Notes: generated by a model from the sequence alone, not told the origin. DNA of 64,000 nucleotides from Micromussa lordhowensis (GCA_964020085.1 OZ026602.1:30766477-30830476); one strand, 5' to 3'; shown: positions 21,321-34,650, counted from the first letter of the stretch. Numbers and translations are program-made.

Positions 21321-22800
21321 CAAATTTAACGTGCAGCTGTTTCCCTTGTTCAGAAGATAGAGCAGAGCAGTGGAGGAAAGAATTGGATAACCATAAAATT
21401 GTTGGGTTGGTGTCCATGGACCTATCTAAAGCATTCAACATGTTACCGCACAGTTTAATTATCCAGAAATTTGCCAAATACGGTGCAGACGTTAGCACAC
21501 TGAGTCTGATTAAGGATTATTTAACAAATCGCAAACAACGTGTAAAACTTGCAGGCACGTTTCCCCTTGGCTATCCGTTTCAGAGAGGAATTCCCCAGGG
21601 ATCAATCCTGGGGCCTCTACTGTTCAACATATTTTTAAACGATCTTCCACATGTCATTGATTTTACTATACTGTCCACTTATCCAGACGATACACAGATT
21701 TTTTATGCTGGGGAAAATGTGACTGATGTAGAAGACGCCATAAACTTGAACTTAGGTAAAATTGATAAATGGTACGAGGAAAACGAAATGAGAAGAAATC
21801 ACGAGAAGTATAAAGCTATGGTAATGAGAAAGACGTCACGCCACCCTGTTTTCAAATGCGAAGGTACAAGTATTCCTCTGGTAGAGGAGATGGAGCTTCT
21901 AGGTGTTACAGTCGATAACAAATTAAAATTTGAAGGTCAAATTAAGAAAATATGTCGCAAAGTGAGCCAGCAAATCGCAGTTTTGAAGTGGATGAAGAAG
22001 TTGCTTCCTTTAAAGCTGCGGGAAAATCTTTATAGAGCATTCATTGCTCCACATTTTAATTATTGTGCCGAGTCCTGGCATTTCTGTGGTAATCGCTTAA
22101 CAAAGAAACTCAAAAAATTGAACGAGCGGGCACTCCGCTTTGTTTATCAAGACAAAATTTCTCCTTATCACACACTAGTTGTCAAAAATGGATACAGCAC
22201 ATTAGCAAACCAAAGACTTGTAAAAATGTTGAGTACAGTGTTTCGAGCAATTGGGAATGGAAATGTACCTACAAGTATTTCCGAGTTGCTGACTGCACGA
22301 AATTCAAATTAGAATTTACGTGGTGATGCTATTTTAAAATTACCTAAAATAAATTCAACAAAGTATGGAATTAAGTCATGGAGATACCAAGCGTCCCGAC
22401 TATGGAACACTATTCCTAATAATTTGAGAAACATCGATACCTACTGCAGTTTTAAACGTGGACTCGATGAGCTCGATCTTGTAGGTTTATAGTGACTTAT
22501 TTCGTTTTAAACTAGTTTATCTTAGTATATAAGAAACATAGTTTCATAGTTTGCAGTTTGTATATATTGTATCATTTTAAACACTTTTATAGAGTCGTAA
22601 GTTTATAGACCTATATTTGCAATTTTTATGTTACTGGTAGTTTTCTTAGTATATAAGTACAGTTGTATTAATAGTTTTCAAAATTCTACAATTTTTCCAT
22701 ATACTATATCTGTTTAAACATTTTCTTTTTTTCTTTTATATAGTTTTTTCTTCTTTTTCTTTCCGTGACTGACCTGTAAACTAGCTTTATAGCTAAGTGT
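21321..22800 (+). mobile_element. 5'-truncated LINE with altered RT catalytic box
   Basis: The main frame 21383-22312 contains MDLSKAFNMLPHSLI, GIPQGSILGPLLFNIFLNDL, and YPDDTQIFY where YADDT is expected. In-frame TAG at 22310-22312 interrupts the C-terminus, which continues in the same frame to 22492 (YGIKSWRYQASRLWNTIP, ending in LDELDLVGL). An upstream piece with EDRAEQWRKEL (about 21355) is joined in frame. The family resembles the LINE at 3545 (Jockey/CR1-like) but is clearly diverged. The 3' UTR extends to about 22800. It is inactive. Confidence 0.85.
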
Positions 22801-24381
22801 CACAGGAAAAAATTGCAAAAAATCATCAATGTAAAATTGAATGGGATTTAGTTAATTCCCAAGGAAAAAACCATCAATGTAAAAGCAGAACACTTAACAT
22901 TAATGTTTTTAATGCAAATTTACTTTAATGTTTAGTACAAATCCCATAAATGGGTATTGCTAACTTTCCACCTGTGGTTTTGTATAATGTTACATTTATG
23001 TGAAATGCTTATTAAACATTGATGGTAGAATTAACTAACAATGATGTGTTCTGTTGTTTTAACATTCAGGTTACTTTAAATTACGTACAATGGAAAATTG
23101 TCACTTCCCACTAAGGCAAACCCATCAATGTTTTCTATATTATAATTCCAATGAATGGTTGAAATCAAATTACTATTAATGGTAAGTTTTAATCAACCAC
23201 CTTTGGGAAAGGGAACCAGCTCCCATTCATGATATTTTAGTTTATTCCGTTAAAGGAAATTTGAAAATATCCACCTAGCTTTGTGGCTGGTTAATTGTCA
23301 CTTCCCGTGGAGGCAAACCCATAATGTTTTCTTATATTATAATATCCATGAATGGTTTGAATTAAATTACTGTTAATGGAATTTGAAAAAAAACGTTGTT
23401 GGGAAGGAGCCATCAAACTTCCCATTCATGATATTTTAGTTTATTCCATTGAAGGAAATTATTTTGAGAATAACCATGTATAGAGTTGTTGTTGGTAAAT
23501 TAACTTAATCCACAAATTTCAATTATTTTCAGAGTCTTATCATGAATGGTAATTTGCACTATTCCAGAGATGGATTCTAGAAGTAAAACATTCCAGTGAA
23601 TTTTGAGGAAACCATGCAGGTTAAATAGCATGCTTAAGGCCATTACTACACATTAAAAACAGCCATTACACCAAGCTAAACATGCAAATTTTAATGACAC
23701 AATAAAATTAATGATACAATCAGCTCCAATCGGAAGTTTGGAAACTTAAATTATGAAAATGTAACTTACAGTGTAGGATCATGCCAACAAAACTGATTAT
23801 CAATGAATGTTACATTTCTCAACCTGCTTAATTTGTTTCGTGTACCTCACAACTCAACAAAGTTAGATGTAAATTACAAGAGTACAAATTGTAAATCCCA
23901 ACTCAATAAGTGTACAAAAAGTGGCAGCCTGGGCTTACACTGAGACTTGTTTGCAGCGAATTTCTTCAGTACTTATGACTTCAACAGTGGGTGATTAAAT
24001 GAATCTTTATAACACAATTTTTTTAAAATTAATACTACAAGCATCCAGGCTGTTCAAAAGTAGAAACTGAACTAGAAAATAAATGCAGTAAAGTGGAAAT
24101 AAACAGTTAAATAGTGAGATTGAAATGACTTCCACTTTTTTATGTCATATTCCCTTGAACCTTTTTTTCTTCTTTACATTGGTTCTTCTGCAACAACTTT
24201 AACTAAATTGTTCTTTTCACTTTGACTGAAGAAACTACTTCTTTGTATGTCTGATGGTCAAATATTGCATTCACTTGTATGCCATGTACCCAATAAGTTT
24301 ATAGCTGCACAAAAAGGGAAATAGAACAAACTATTATAAGAGTAATGGAGTGAAGAGGAAATAAACACTTTAATAATAAGA
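22801..24381. repeat. AT-rich region with 197-bp tandem duplication
   Basis: A unit starting ATTGTCACTTCCC at 23097 is repeated at 23294 with about 80-85% similarity by eye. Both copies include AATGAATGGTT and CCCATTCATGATATTTTAGT. ATCAATG / CATTAATG motifs recur through 22820-23600. There is no gene before the stop codon at 24382. Confidence 0.6.
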
Positions 24382-27032
24382 TTAAAATGGCTTCAACATC
24401 TTTATGTCATCCCTTGAAACATTATTTTTGTCTCCTATGATGTTAACATAGTTCCTCTTTACAAGTTCTCCTGCAAGAACTTTAACTAAACTGTTCTTTT
24501 CTTTTGGGGCATGTTTTATACCCATAGCTTTGACCGAAGAAACTAACTGACTTCTTGGTATGTCTGTCAATCGGATTGCATTGTATGCTACACACACAAT
24601 AAGTTTGGCTGTTCCATCTGGGAGAGCTGAAAAGAAAACATAGAAAAATATGATGGCAACTCTTTCCTCCTGACAGTGCCAAATGTTTTGCACACATGAC
24701 CACTGGGGTATGCAAGTATGAAAATTTGTGACATTTGAATTATCCCCTCTATTGGCTGCTTCATATACCCAGATATTTTACCATTTAAGGGTTTCCACCC
24801 GGTTGTGAATATTATTGATTATACATTAGTCACAGGCCAAATAAGTTTTATTCAGTTGTTATGAACATATTTTTTTTTCAAAATTGGAAGTGAAGGTCAA
24901 CAGTTTGCAAGAGTTTAAAGAGTAATAATTACTGGTAATCGAGTTGTTATCAACTGCCCCAGAATGAATTAACTCTGATCTCTGCACATTTCATTTCAAA
25001 CCCTTAAGGTCCATTATGTTAGTGCAAAAAGGCATGGGCTAGTATGTACCAAAATGTGGTATGTAAACCTTACATTAATTTTTAGTATCCAGGCCTCACA
25101 AGATCAACATGGGAATATTATGTAAACAAGTTCATCATGAGCATAAAAACATTAGAGTGAGGGTTGATTTTTGTAAGGGAATTCATAATTTTTCAACAGT
25201 TGTCATGTATTAAACATACCTTCATCATCAGAATCTGATTCCTCCACTTCCTCTGTATCACCTGATAGAGCTTCAGCTGATGAATCTTCAACTGAACTCT
25301 TGTCAGTACTAGAGCTGTCGCTGGCATCAAGGGACTTTCTTTTAAGGGTTTGTTTATCAGCCTATAAGTAAAAAATTTGGTTGCATTGTTCTACACTAGT
25401 AATATCACCATGTGTTCTCTATAAAGCTAGAAAATGTAGTTTATAGTACCGCCACACATGCCAATTAAGTTGGCAACTGGAATTAACCTTGAAGTAATAA
25501 GCTGCATGCTCATATTGGGTGGTGGGTAACCATTACTTTCTTTTCTTTTTCATCAAGATGGCAAGAATAAACTCAGAAGTAACATACTGGTTTCTTTTTT
25601 TGTATACATCTTTAGACAACCCAGTTTAGTGTTAATAAAATGCTAATTAACTTACCATTGCATAATCATGACCATTTCGTCTATGTCGCCTTCTTTCGTT
25701 CAGTACATCTATTATATGTTGCTTGATCCCCTCTCGGCCAAAATTCAAAGGGTCAAATGAACAATCAGAAACAAGACTGTCTGTTAACTCATCTAACTCT
25801 TTCAGTGCTGATTTGTTAGCCTTAAACTTTGGTATCTCATTTCCAGACCACTTGTCAACAGCTGCTGCTCTTATTGCTTTTCGTCTGAAAGAGAATTACA
25901 GACAAAAATGAGTGCTGTATCATACCTCCAACAATGTCTTCTTAAGCCCCAGCATTGTCAGACGGATAATAAAAAAAACTGACCTGTATTCATCAGACAT
26001 CAACATGGCATTAATTTGATAACACTGGTTGTTGTTATCATGTGAGGAAGATATCAAATGGAAGGGGTCAGCGGAGAGCAAACTGATATTTTGGGATCCT
26101 TGATAAAATGAAGTGGGATTCAATTCTCTAGAATTTAAGAAATTAAAGACGAGAATTGTACTCACTTAGCCTTGTAGATCCTTCGATTCACTTCACTTAG
26201 TTGGTTTAGCTGGGCCTTGTATGGTTTCTTTCGGTTTACGACCCCAGTGATCATACAGTTCAACTTGCTGTCATCCATATCCGTGGCAGCGCTGACGACG
26301 TGTGCCAATTTGAGTTGATCAGAAACGGCAAGTAATCCACAAGCTTCAAATTCATCCCTTGACGCCCTTTTTGCGAGCATCATGATGGCTTTCCCATCCA
26401 TTTTTTGCTCTATTTGCATACAATGTAAACAACGGGTAACAGTCCATTAGCAAAATACAGGTAAGGTACATAGCATATATACCATAAGCTTATATATATG
26501 AAGGGCTAACCTTTATTTTATAAGCCATTTAACGATACTGTTCCTATCTTATGAAAACTTAATCTCTTTCAAATGAGTCACAATAAAACATAGAACATAT
26601 CCTTCTAAAAGACCGTCAGTATTAAACCTTAAAACCGTCACTTTGCACATTAGCCTTTGCAGTTTTTTTGGTTGGCACGAAGCTCATTCAGTTCCCGCCA
26701 AACGCAGCTTCGTATAATACTCGAAGTAAAGAAATCATGCAGAAATAACATTAAATTAACAAACAGGGAACCAAAAAACGCTTAAAAGGTGATTTACCGA
26801 AACTAGTGAACTTAATATGAACCGAAAGTCAACCGGCAGTTTACACAGATGAAGAAAAAGATTCAGGGCATATTTAGGCTTGGAGCGCTGAAATGCTGAA
26901 ATGGCGCGAGTGTATCGTAAACTTACCCTCGAATTTCTCAGCAACTTCCGCCGTAAATTCTTTCTTGATAAACTCCTTGATTTGCTGCACACTCATTTCG
27001 TTCATGGGGACTGAAAGTTTGGCCTCTTTCAT
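24382..27032 (-). CDS. SAM-domain protein, 5 exons, intact
   Basis: Minus-strand exons are 26927-27032, 26166-26409, 25656-25884, 25220-25361 and 24382-24626. All junctions are GT/AG and all phases agree (1, 2, 0, 1), giving 966 bases or 321 residues with no stop. Residues about 10-65, from MSVQQIKEFIKKEF to DQLKLAHVVSA, fit a SAM domain (hydrophobic spacing, central KMDGKAIMMLAK). A basic helical middle follows (AKRKAIRAAAVDKWS, NERRRHRRNGHDYAM), then an acidic Ser-rich linker (exon 4), and a C-terminal domain I do not recognise (LPDGTAKLIVCVAYNAIR). SAM domains mediate protein or RNA contacts. The start MKEAKLSVP was chosen because only this frame fits the exon 2 phase. It is head-to-head with the gene at 27289. 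Confidence 0.8.
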
Positions 27033-27288
27033 TTGACTCTGCCATTAGAACACCTTGTATGTCTCAGAGATACAATCGTTTATACCAGGGCGAGAAAACG
27101 AAGAATGATCGAAGCAAGTACCTGCTGTCAAAACTACTTGCCGCGTGCTAGGGCGTTGTACAATCTTATTGGTCCTGGCAAGTCGGCTACAATGATGTGA
27201 TTGGTGCAGGACAACGACGCGGGAAATTGTATTCCTCCCCAGATTTCCCACCGCTAAAGAAGACCCAAGATCATTTTATGGCAACCCA
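27033..27288. promoter_or_regulatory. Bidirectional promoter region
   Basis: Only 256 bp separate the start codons of the minus-strand SAM gene and the plus-strand gene at 27289, so both must be transcribed from here. The stretch is less AT-rich than its surroundings and has no obvious TATA box. Confidence 0.5.
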
Positions 27289-30234
27289 ATGGCAGCGAAA
27301 AAGCGAAAACTTGAGCTTGAGCTTTGGTCAAGGAGTGATATTGTCTGCTGTGGTTGCTCAGATTTGCGATATAAACATGTACATTGCCCCTGTTCCCTTT
27401 GTAATGGGGCTGCTGTGTCACGTTCAGTAGAATATTCTCACTGGCAAAAACAACAAGAACTTGGCTGTCTCAAGACCGTTACAACTGGGTAAGCGTAATT
27501 ATAGTATTCATAGGACACCTTCACAAGCGTAATTTTCATAAGCGTAATTTTTCTTTAAATAGTAGTCGCTTATTTATTTATTTTTTGAATAGGTTGGAAG
27601 AACCCAGTGACACATATACACAATCTTCAAGTTGTGATGATGACATCACGGGAGGAGAGGAAAGTGTCGACATCTCCAATACCAATGTCTGTACTGGGAG
27701 CACAATTAGCACAGAAGGCAATTCAAATAATGCTGCCAACGACAGTTTATCGGGTGCACAACATGCGGGGCAGGAAGAAAGTCAAGAAGCACGCTAAAAG
27801 GATGAAATCATGGAGACAATCTGTGAAGCTTTGATGCTTTTCAATCAGATGCAAGGGTCTTCAAATGACATTGAAGATGTGTTAGAGTATGCCAAGAAGT
27901 TGTTCTGTAGAAATGATTGTGAGCTCACCAAACACTGGCCAAAAAACTGGAGGGAAACTGAGAATCTTTTGAAGGAGTATGGATACCAAAGTCCTAAACA
28001 ACTGTTTGTCTGTCTCGATGAGAGTCATTATACACAATGGGTTGTGATGGAAGACCCCAATGCTTTATGTCACCACTGTGGAAAGAAAGGCACAATCAAT
28101 TATTATTACCTTGGTCTTTGTGACAAAATTCGAACATGGTTTTCCAATTTTGGTTTGTGCGAAAAAATGTTGGCCCACTGGATCAACAAAGAAGCCTGGC
28201 TCAGAGATGATCCAGGAGCTAATTTAGAGTTAAAGGAAGTGTGGGATGGCTCACGTTTCCATGAACTAGCATGGTTCTGGGATCCTAATTCCAAGTGGAT
28301 GTTGCCATGTAAATGTCATCTCTGCGAAAATATCTTTAGTGCAGACCAAATAAGGGCATCTCCTAAATGTAATGATCAGGATCACTCAGTACAGTGTGAA
28401 GAATGTGGAAAGAGGCAAGTTGTTACACCAGTTTTTGCTAGTGAGGATCCAAGGAACCTTGCCCTGATTGGTCACTGGGATGGCTGCCAGCCATTTGGTT
28501 CTCCTGGGAGGCACAGCTGTGGTAGGTGAAACAGTCAACATACTGGACTGTTCTTTTAAGTTTAATAATAACCAGTCTCCTAGTGATGTGATGTGATGTT
28601 CAGTTTGGTGGAATTAAAAACAGCTTTCAAAAATTGTAAATCTATGGATATATTGCTGGTTTTCATGTGAGTCATCATATTCCTAGACTAAAAATTACCT
28701 ATCCTTGTAAGATTTTAGTTTCATCAGATATAAGACCCTCTGAGAACTTGACATTTTACAACGTTTTAGGTAGAAAGGATTATTTGTTCTGTAATAGAGC
28801 ATGTTTAAATTTCCAAGCTTTTGCATTGCATACATATTAAATGACTGTTTTACTTGGCATATGTGTAAAATGAACAATTTATTGAACATATATATGTATC
28901 TTGAAAGGTGCAATAGATGTCAGCATTGGCAACATGTACAAGGAAGAAAGGAGTTCCACAGGAGAAGTTTATGTCGTGGGATTTGTTCCAAATTACCTGA
29001 TCCCAAAAAAGCGACCTTGCGCCTTAGATCCTTTTCTCCATCCCTTAATCTCTGAAGTCGAAGAGATTTTCATTAATGGTAAGATGATCTTTAAATACTA
29101 TAACTGAGGGCTTAACTACCCCCTTTATGAAACAAAGTAGGTCAGATGCACTCTTCTTTTTTCTGACACAACTTTACATTTGCAGTTCAACATTACTCCA
29201 TGCAAACTGGTTCATTGTTGAATGTAGCTATGTCTGTGGCAGAAAAAAGCACCTGTTTATCTCGGGGATTTCTATATATAGTGACCTAAAATTATCCTAC
29301 TAACAGCAACTGAATGGATCACCAAAAAATTGTACACTGTTAAAATCTTTTTTTGTAGTAAATTATGAAACATAAAAAATGAATAAATGAATGATGAAGG
29401 TGGAATGTTTATCTAACACAAGCGAGGCACAAAGCTAAACCAGTCAAAAATGGTAATGATTCCAGCCACTGCTGGTGTGAGAAACTGACCAGAGGCAGCC
29501 ATGTTTCCCTGAATTGTGTGATACAGGGTATCTTATTTGTTTTGGCATTTTTAGGTTATGAAGTTGATTATGTTGGTGATTTCCCTGGTCTTGGACTCCA
29601 ACCTGGAAATTTCATAGTCAGAGTTTTAATCTTGCTTTGGACTGGTGATTACCCAGCTCAGAGTGAAATTGGAAAGTTCATCAATGGAGGGATTGGTCCT
29701 TGCCGAAGGGAGAAACTGGAGGGTGAGTTACTACAAAATGTTGTGTGTCAGCCAGGGTACCTTTACCTTGATAAAAGAAAATCTTTAAGTAAAAACTTTA
29801 AGATTGTACTCTCAATTATGTAAACATGGACAATGACTCTGTGATATACATGTAATTCTTTCATGACACAGTTTTCAAAACTGTAAATTAAGATGCTAGT
29901 TCCTTGCAAAATGTTTCCAATAATTATTGGACAGCTGAATTATTTTCTTGGAAATCTAGGCTTCAGAGATATTTTGATTGATTTTCTTGTTAATGATAAT
30001 CAGCCTTGCCCTGTGATATACCATACAAATTATGTGAAGACAATGGCTTGGACTCCTAAACTACTTGTTCCATAATAACTACTTTTGTCAACTTCTTTTG
30101 TAGGAAGTGTAGATCCCACTGGACAGAGCAACACCTACTACTATGGGGCAAACAGGTATCATGCCAAGTTTTCATGGCCAGAGAGAAAACTTGAGGAAGA
30201 AGTGCAGAAGAAGATTGTTCTAGTGTTCGCCTAA
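27289..30234 (+). CDS. Uncharacterised cnidarian-type Cys-rich protein, 5 exons, one internal stop
   Basis: Exons are 27289-27488, 27593-28521, 28908-29078, 29555-29722 and 30104-30234. The phases agree (2, 1, 1, 1) and the whole frame is 533 codons. An in-frame TAA at 27795-27797 (codon 135) interrupts exon 2. Translation could restart at ATG 27810. Visible parts are Cys clusters near the N-terminus (CCGCSDLRYKHVHCPCSLC), zinc-knuckle-like pairs (CHHCGKKG, CKCHLCENIF, CEECGKRQ), and conserved-looking cores (IGHWDGCQPF, VGFVPNYLIPKKRPC, LLWTGDYPAQSEIGKF). I remember similar expanded families in corals but no known function. Location on a shared promoter with the SAM gene suggests the two act together. 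Confidence 0.65.
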
Positions 30235-30407
30235 TACCCCGTTCACACCAAAGCTTAAACATGTTTAAAACGTGTTTTGATAAACAGATTTAATAAGAAT
30301 GGCTGTTCACACTGCGGGCGTGTTTAACAAAACACGTCTAAAACCGTGTTTAACAAAACTACCTCGCGAGGTAGTTTAACAATCGTGTGTAATAAAACAC
30401 ATTCAAA
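30235..30407. mobile_element. PIF/Harbinger-like terminal region
   Basis: Directly after the previous gene, sequence rich in AAACATGTTTAAAACGTG and AACAAAACACG motifs starts at about 30240 (GTTCACACC). Such short palindromic GTTTAAAC-type motifs flank Harbinger Myb genes, and one follows immediately. No matching opposite end was found. Confidence 0.4.
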
Positions 30408-31459
30408 ATGGCGGCAGAAACCAAAAGTCGCGGAAGAGTTTGGGAGCACAAAGAAACCCTCCTTTTACTTGAAAAGTGGGGAGACGAGAATATCCAGCTC
30501 AAGCTTAAGTCGTGCACAAGAAAAAAACCTATATGGCTAGAAATTGCGGCATATCTTCGAGCTGCAGGCTATGAAGATAGAGACGACGGCAGCTGTAAGA
30601 CACGAATTCACACTCTGATAAGCGCCTACAGAAGCTACAAAGACGAATGCGCCAAGACGGGGAATGCTACACCAAAGAAGAAGCCGGCTTTCTTCGACGA
30701 AGTGGACGAGCTTTTGTCGGACAAGCCATGTACCAAACCAAAGGTAATTATAAAATCCGCTACGATTTCCAAAGGTGGCGACGATGATGAAGAAAAAACA
30801 AGAACAGAAAACGTTGAGCCGAACGTAAACATCCCTGGGAGCAGCAAAGAAAAGTCAGAAAACCTTGACAAACCTATCAATTGTGTGACAGTGGTGACAG
30901 GTAAGAGTTACAAAATGCTTTCCGATTGGAGGGCTAGACAATAGAATTGTGTCCAACGGCAACATAACATGTGACGTCGCCTGTGAGAGTTTTGTTCAAT
31001 CAGTAACTTTGAATACTTTATTTGAGAGTTTTTGATGGCGTGCAAGCAGGTACTGCGTCCGTATTTACAATGTAATATTCAGACAACTCTATACCATAAG
31101 TCTTTTTACATCTTTTAATTACCGGTATATCTTGGCTATAATGTTTATGCAATCGATTGAAGTTTCGGCGGTGGCCATGTTGTTCCTTCAGGTGCAACAG
31201 AAGCCGATGAAACAAAGAAGCCGGTACCCCGTCAGTCGGCCGTCTTAAAGGCAAATATAAAAAGAGGAAATCCGCCTCTGATGTATTTGCAAAGTTCGAT
31301 AAAGCGTTTGAGTCCTTTGTGGAGTATCAGCAAGCGGCTGACAAGTGCTTCCTCGAAGCTGAAGCGGCAAGGGAGAGGCGAGAGGAGAAAAGAGCGGAAA
31401 AGCGAAGGAAAGAGGATCAAGAATTTCTCCTGAAACTGGCGCAGGTTCTTCACAAGTAG
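30408..31459 (+). CDS. Harbinger-type Myb/SANT-like DNA-binding protein, 2 exons
   Basis: Exon 1 is 30408-30900 (phase 1 donor GTAAGA). Exon 2 most likely starts at 31218 and ends at 31459, giving 244 residues. An earlier AG at 31200 would put a stop in frame. Residues 10-100 match the trihelix/MADF-like Myb domain of PIF/Harbinger accessory proteins (VWEHKETLLLLEKWGDENI, KKPIWLEIAAYLRAAGY, CKTRIHTLISAYRSYKDE). A Lys/Glu-rich linker and a C-terminal charged coiled coil (EAARERREEKRAEKRRKED) follow. Family knowledge: this protein brings the DDE transposase to the element ends. No transposase is adjacent in the right orientation. Confidence 0.65.
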
Positions 31460-33250
31460 AACCAAGTAAGTACCTGCGTCAGTTTCCAGTTCGGTATTGA
31501 CATTTTGTGCGAGCTGTTAAAAAAAATTAGACTAGCTTATGTGCAGTTTTGAAACTTGCATTACTTGAAATTATATTTCTCGTGTTTTTAAATTTCACGG
31601 CGTCTGAATTAAGCTTAAGCTTATATCGTTAATTAATTCGCTGTTATTTATTGCTCAAAATGTTTTGGCTCATATTTTTAAACGGCACTATTTAAATATT
31701 AAGCTTGGGTCTCCTATTCCTGTCTTTGATGTTGGACAGATATTTTTAGTATAGAGTCATTTGAAGTGTTGAATGTACTGGAAGAAAAAAAAATGCAGCC
31801 TCCTCTTACTGCTCTCAGCTGCCTGTAGGCTCAGAGAAAGTTTGAAAGTCAGTTTGAAATTATTTTTCACAAGGATTTTTTTAAGTTAGATGAGACTTCC
31901 TTGAATTAATTCCAAGTTGCTAAAGGGGCAGTCACATGGACCAAAACAGTGCTAGTCAGTATCATAATATTATAATTCCATCTACCTGTGACTGCACTGC
32001 CCCAGCTACATGATATAATATTATAACAATGTGGCATGAACTTTTTTTTGTGATTTCCAATGTCTTGCTTGTCAGATTAACAAATTCAGCCAGTTTGAAT
32101 TTTTTCAAAATTTACTGCTGAAAACAAAATTTTGGCAGGCGTTGGTGCAATTCCTATATGGTATGCAGGAATGCCTCAAGTCTTTGATTTCATGTAATTC
32201 AGTAAACAGTAGATTTTTTTCATGCCACACTGTAATTTGAAAATCAGAGTAGAGTACTTTTTTCCTGTATATTGTTAATTCATTTAAGAATACTTTATTA
32301 TTATAAAACAAATGCAACAAAACAGCTGCAACTGTCTATAAGTTCAATGTAAGATTTTTAAAAAAGTAAAATATTGCAATACATTGTAATAATTATTTGT
32401 GTTGTGTGTTATCTGTCAGCTGATCAATTGAATAATTGTATGAAAATAATAAGTAAAAAGGATGATTGATAACTAGACTCTCAGTCAAATGAAAGAGTCT
32501 ATTCACCGCTAGCCACCGACACTGAGGTGAATAGTTGTTTTAGTATATACTAAAACAATGAGATAATATACACCACAGAAAATTAATTTGGATGATTTCT
32601 TCACTTGTCGCGGATGCAAACGGGGACACAATTTTTTTCAAGTTGCTTGGAGGTAAAAAGCAAAGGATATTTGGAGTTCTACTAGCCAATCAGAGCTTGC
32701 CTTCAACACTATCCTCTGTTTTAGTATATACTAACATTATTGGCATTTTGCCTGGGACACCCTAAGCAAGACCAATCAGAAATTTATACCCCTAAGCAAG
32801 ATTAGACAAGAAACATTGCTGTCCCTTTTCATATGTGAGTCCCTCCTCCCAGGGGTAAATTCAAGGACCTTCACAGGCCATAAAAATTTCCAAACACTCA
32901 TTAGAAAAATGCAAAGGAAATTGTCTGTCTGTATATCTGATAAATTTTATGTCCAATTTTATGTTCCAATTCTCTTGGCCGAGATAACTAATAATCTAAA
33001 TAGCACTGCAAGAATGAAAAGATCTACATAGCAGGGTTTTGAAGCTGTTCAATAAACTTGCAGTTTGTGCTTTATCAATTCTTAAATACTCGGCTGCACC
33101 TCAAGTTTTAAACATGATAAAACACTCCTGCTCGTTTATTAAATATTGCTTCAATGACTTCAACATTTACTTTATAATTTGAATAAATCACCACTTCTAC
33201 AGTTTACTAAACACAAGTTGCCTGACCTTCAACTTTTGCCTAACTATTAT
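31460..33250. other. Non-coding with a 24-bp perfect palindrome
   Basis: I see no gene. A perfect palindrome, TTGTTTTAGTAT followed by its complement, lies at 32535-32558. A partial copy (TGTTTTAGTATATACTAA) is at about 32718. The block 32490-32740 between them looks like a short interspersed element. Confidence 0.5.
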
Positions 33251-33495
33251 GCAATAGGCCATTTTACATTTGTGTGCTTAGTTACCTGGCCATGAATGCA
33301 TGCGAGGCTGGAGGTGACCTTGCTTTGATACAGACCTCTCTGCTTTTCTTGTGTAAATGCCAACTGGTTAGTATAAGAACAACTTGATTTGCACAATAAA
33401 ATCAGTGAGGTCTGTATCAAAACAAGGTCAACTCCAGCCTCACTGCCATTCAGAGGCCAGGTCAATAAGCCAACAACTGTAAAATGGTCCATATT
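33251..33495. mobile_element. Foldback MITE
   Basis: The two halves are complementary over most of their length. The end at 33251 (GCAATAGGCCATTTTACA) mirrors the end at about 33495 (TGTAAAATGGTCC). The inner arms both read GAGGCTGGAG.TGACCTTG.. and GATACAGACCTC. ORFs across it are by-products of the palindrome. Confidence 0.75.
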
Positions 33496-33803
33496 TACAT
33501 TTATGCAAAATTCTTGGAAGGAAAGGAACATAGAAAATTACAACATGTCAATGTTGAGTGTTATGTCAATTTACTTTAAACCAGCAGGAGTTACGTAACC
33601 CAGAACTGTTATGAATTTATTAGTATTTCATTCTTAACTGCGTGTGTTGTAATTTGCTGGTCAGTTTCACTTTACTTGCTGTGTATTAAAGGTCTTTTCT
33701 TAAATTGGATTTGTTTCGAGTTGAATAACACAACAGGTTTTGGCAATCAGATTCCCTATATAAATTTCAGGAGAGTAATCTTATAAGCCTAACAGTTTCC
33801 CTG

Positions 33804-34649
33804 ATGGCCCCATTACATGTGGACACTTCACGACACTTGACACTTCCTCAATTTAGAATGCACCTGCAAACACCCTTCACTCTATATTTCGGTTTAATTA
33901 ATTCTGTGCCGACCACCTGGAAATTGGCAATAAAAAGGACTCCCCAGCATGCAGCGGAAAACAAAGAAAACTCAACTACAATTTCCACCAAGAGCGTTTA
34001 CTCTAACATGCTAAAAAAAATCTTCTTACCTCCAACCGCCGAGAGCAAAATTAATATGGTTTTACTCAAGAAAGTATTTACAAAGTATATGAATTACCCT
34101 TCCAGATAAAAAGCGACATAAAAACAACAATGTTTCAGTATAAAATTATTCACAATATTCTTCCAACAAAAGTCAGTCTCTTTAGAGCCAAGATATGTGA
34201 TGATGACATATGCCCCCAATGTCTTGCTGACAGGCATTCTCTAGACCATATGTTTTTGCACTGTCAATTAGCTTTATCCTATTGGGACTTATTCCAAACA
34301 TGGTGGACAAGCAAAACTAAAGAAAATGTCACATTAACAGAGAGCATGATTCTATATGGCATTTTCGACAATAGAGAACACCTATACACCTTGAATTACA
34401 CGCTTCTTATAGCAAAGTACTCCATATATAGTAGTTCCCTACAAGAAAAAAAAGCTTTGTTTTGACAGTTTTCTCACGCTTCTAAGAGAAAAAATTAATA
34501 TACAACGAGAAATTGCTGTTCGTAATAACAATATCACAAAGTTTAATACGATATATAGATTTCTTTTGTAACTCTTATTTTCTTTCTTTTCTTTTTTTTT
34601 TTATGTTTACTAACCCATTAATGTATGTAACTAAGTAAATAAAAAAAGA

Positions 34650-34650
<1 letters not shown>
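33804..34650 (+). pseudogene. LINE 3' fragment with RT zinc-binding domain
   Basis: Two overlapping-frame ORFs (33804-34109 and 34130-34465) encode the region behind the RT of L1/Tx1-like LINEs: QYKIIHNILPTKVSLF, then CPQCLADRHSLDHMFLHC, the CCHC RT-associated zinc finger, then SYWDLFQTWW. A frameshift near 34110 breaks it. The RT itself is missing (5' truncation). It ends in an AT-rich tail and a (TA)n run at about 34652-34706. Confidence 0.75.

Noticed and set aside
33247..33598. ORFs on both strands across a palindromic region
   Set aside because: Both lie in the arms of a foldback MITE.
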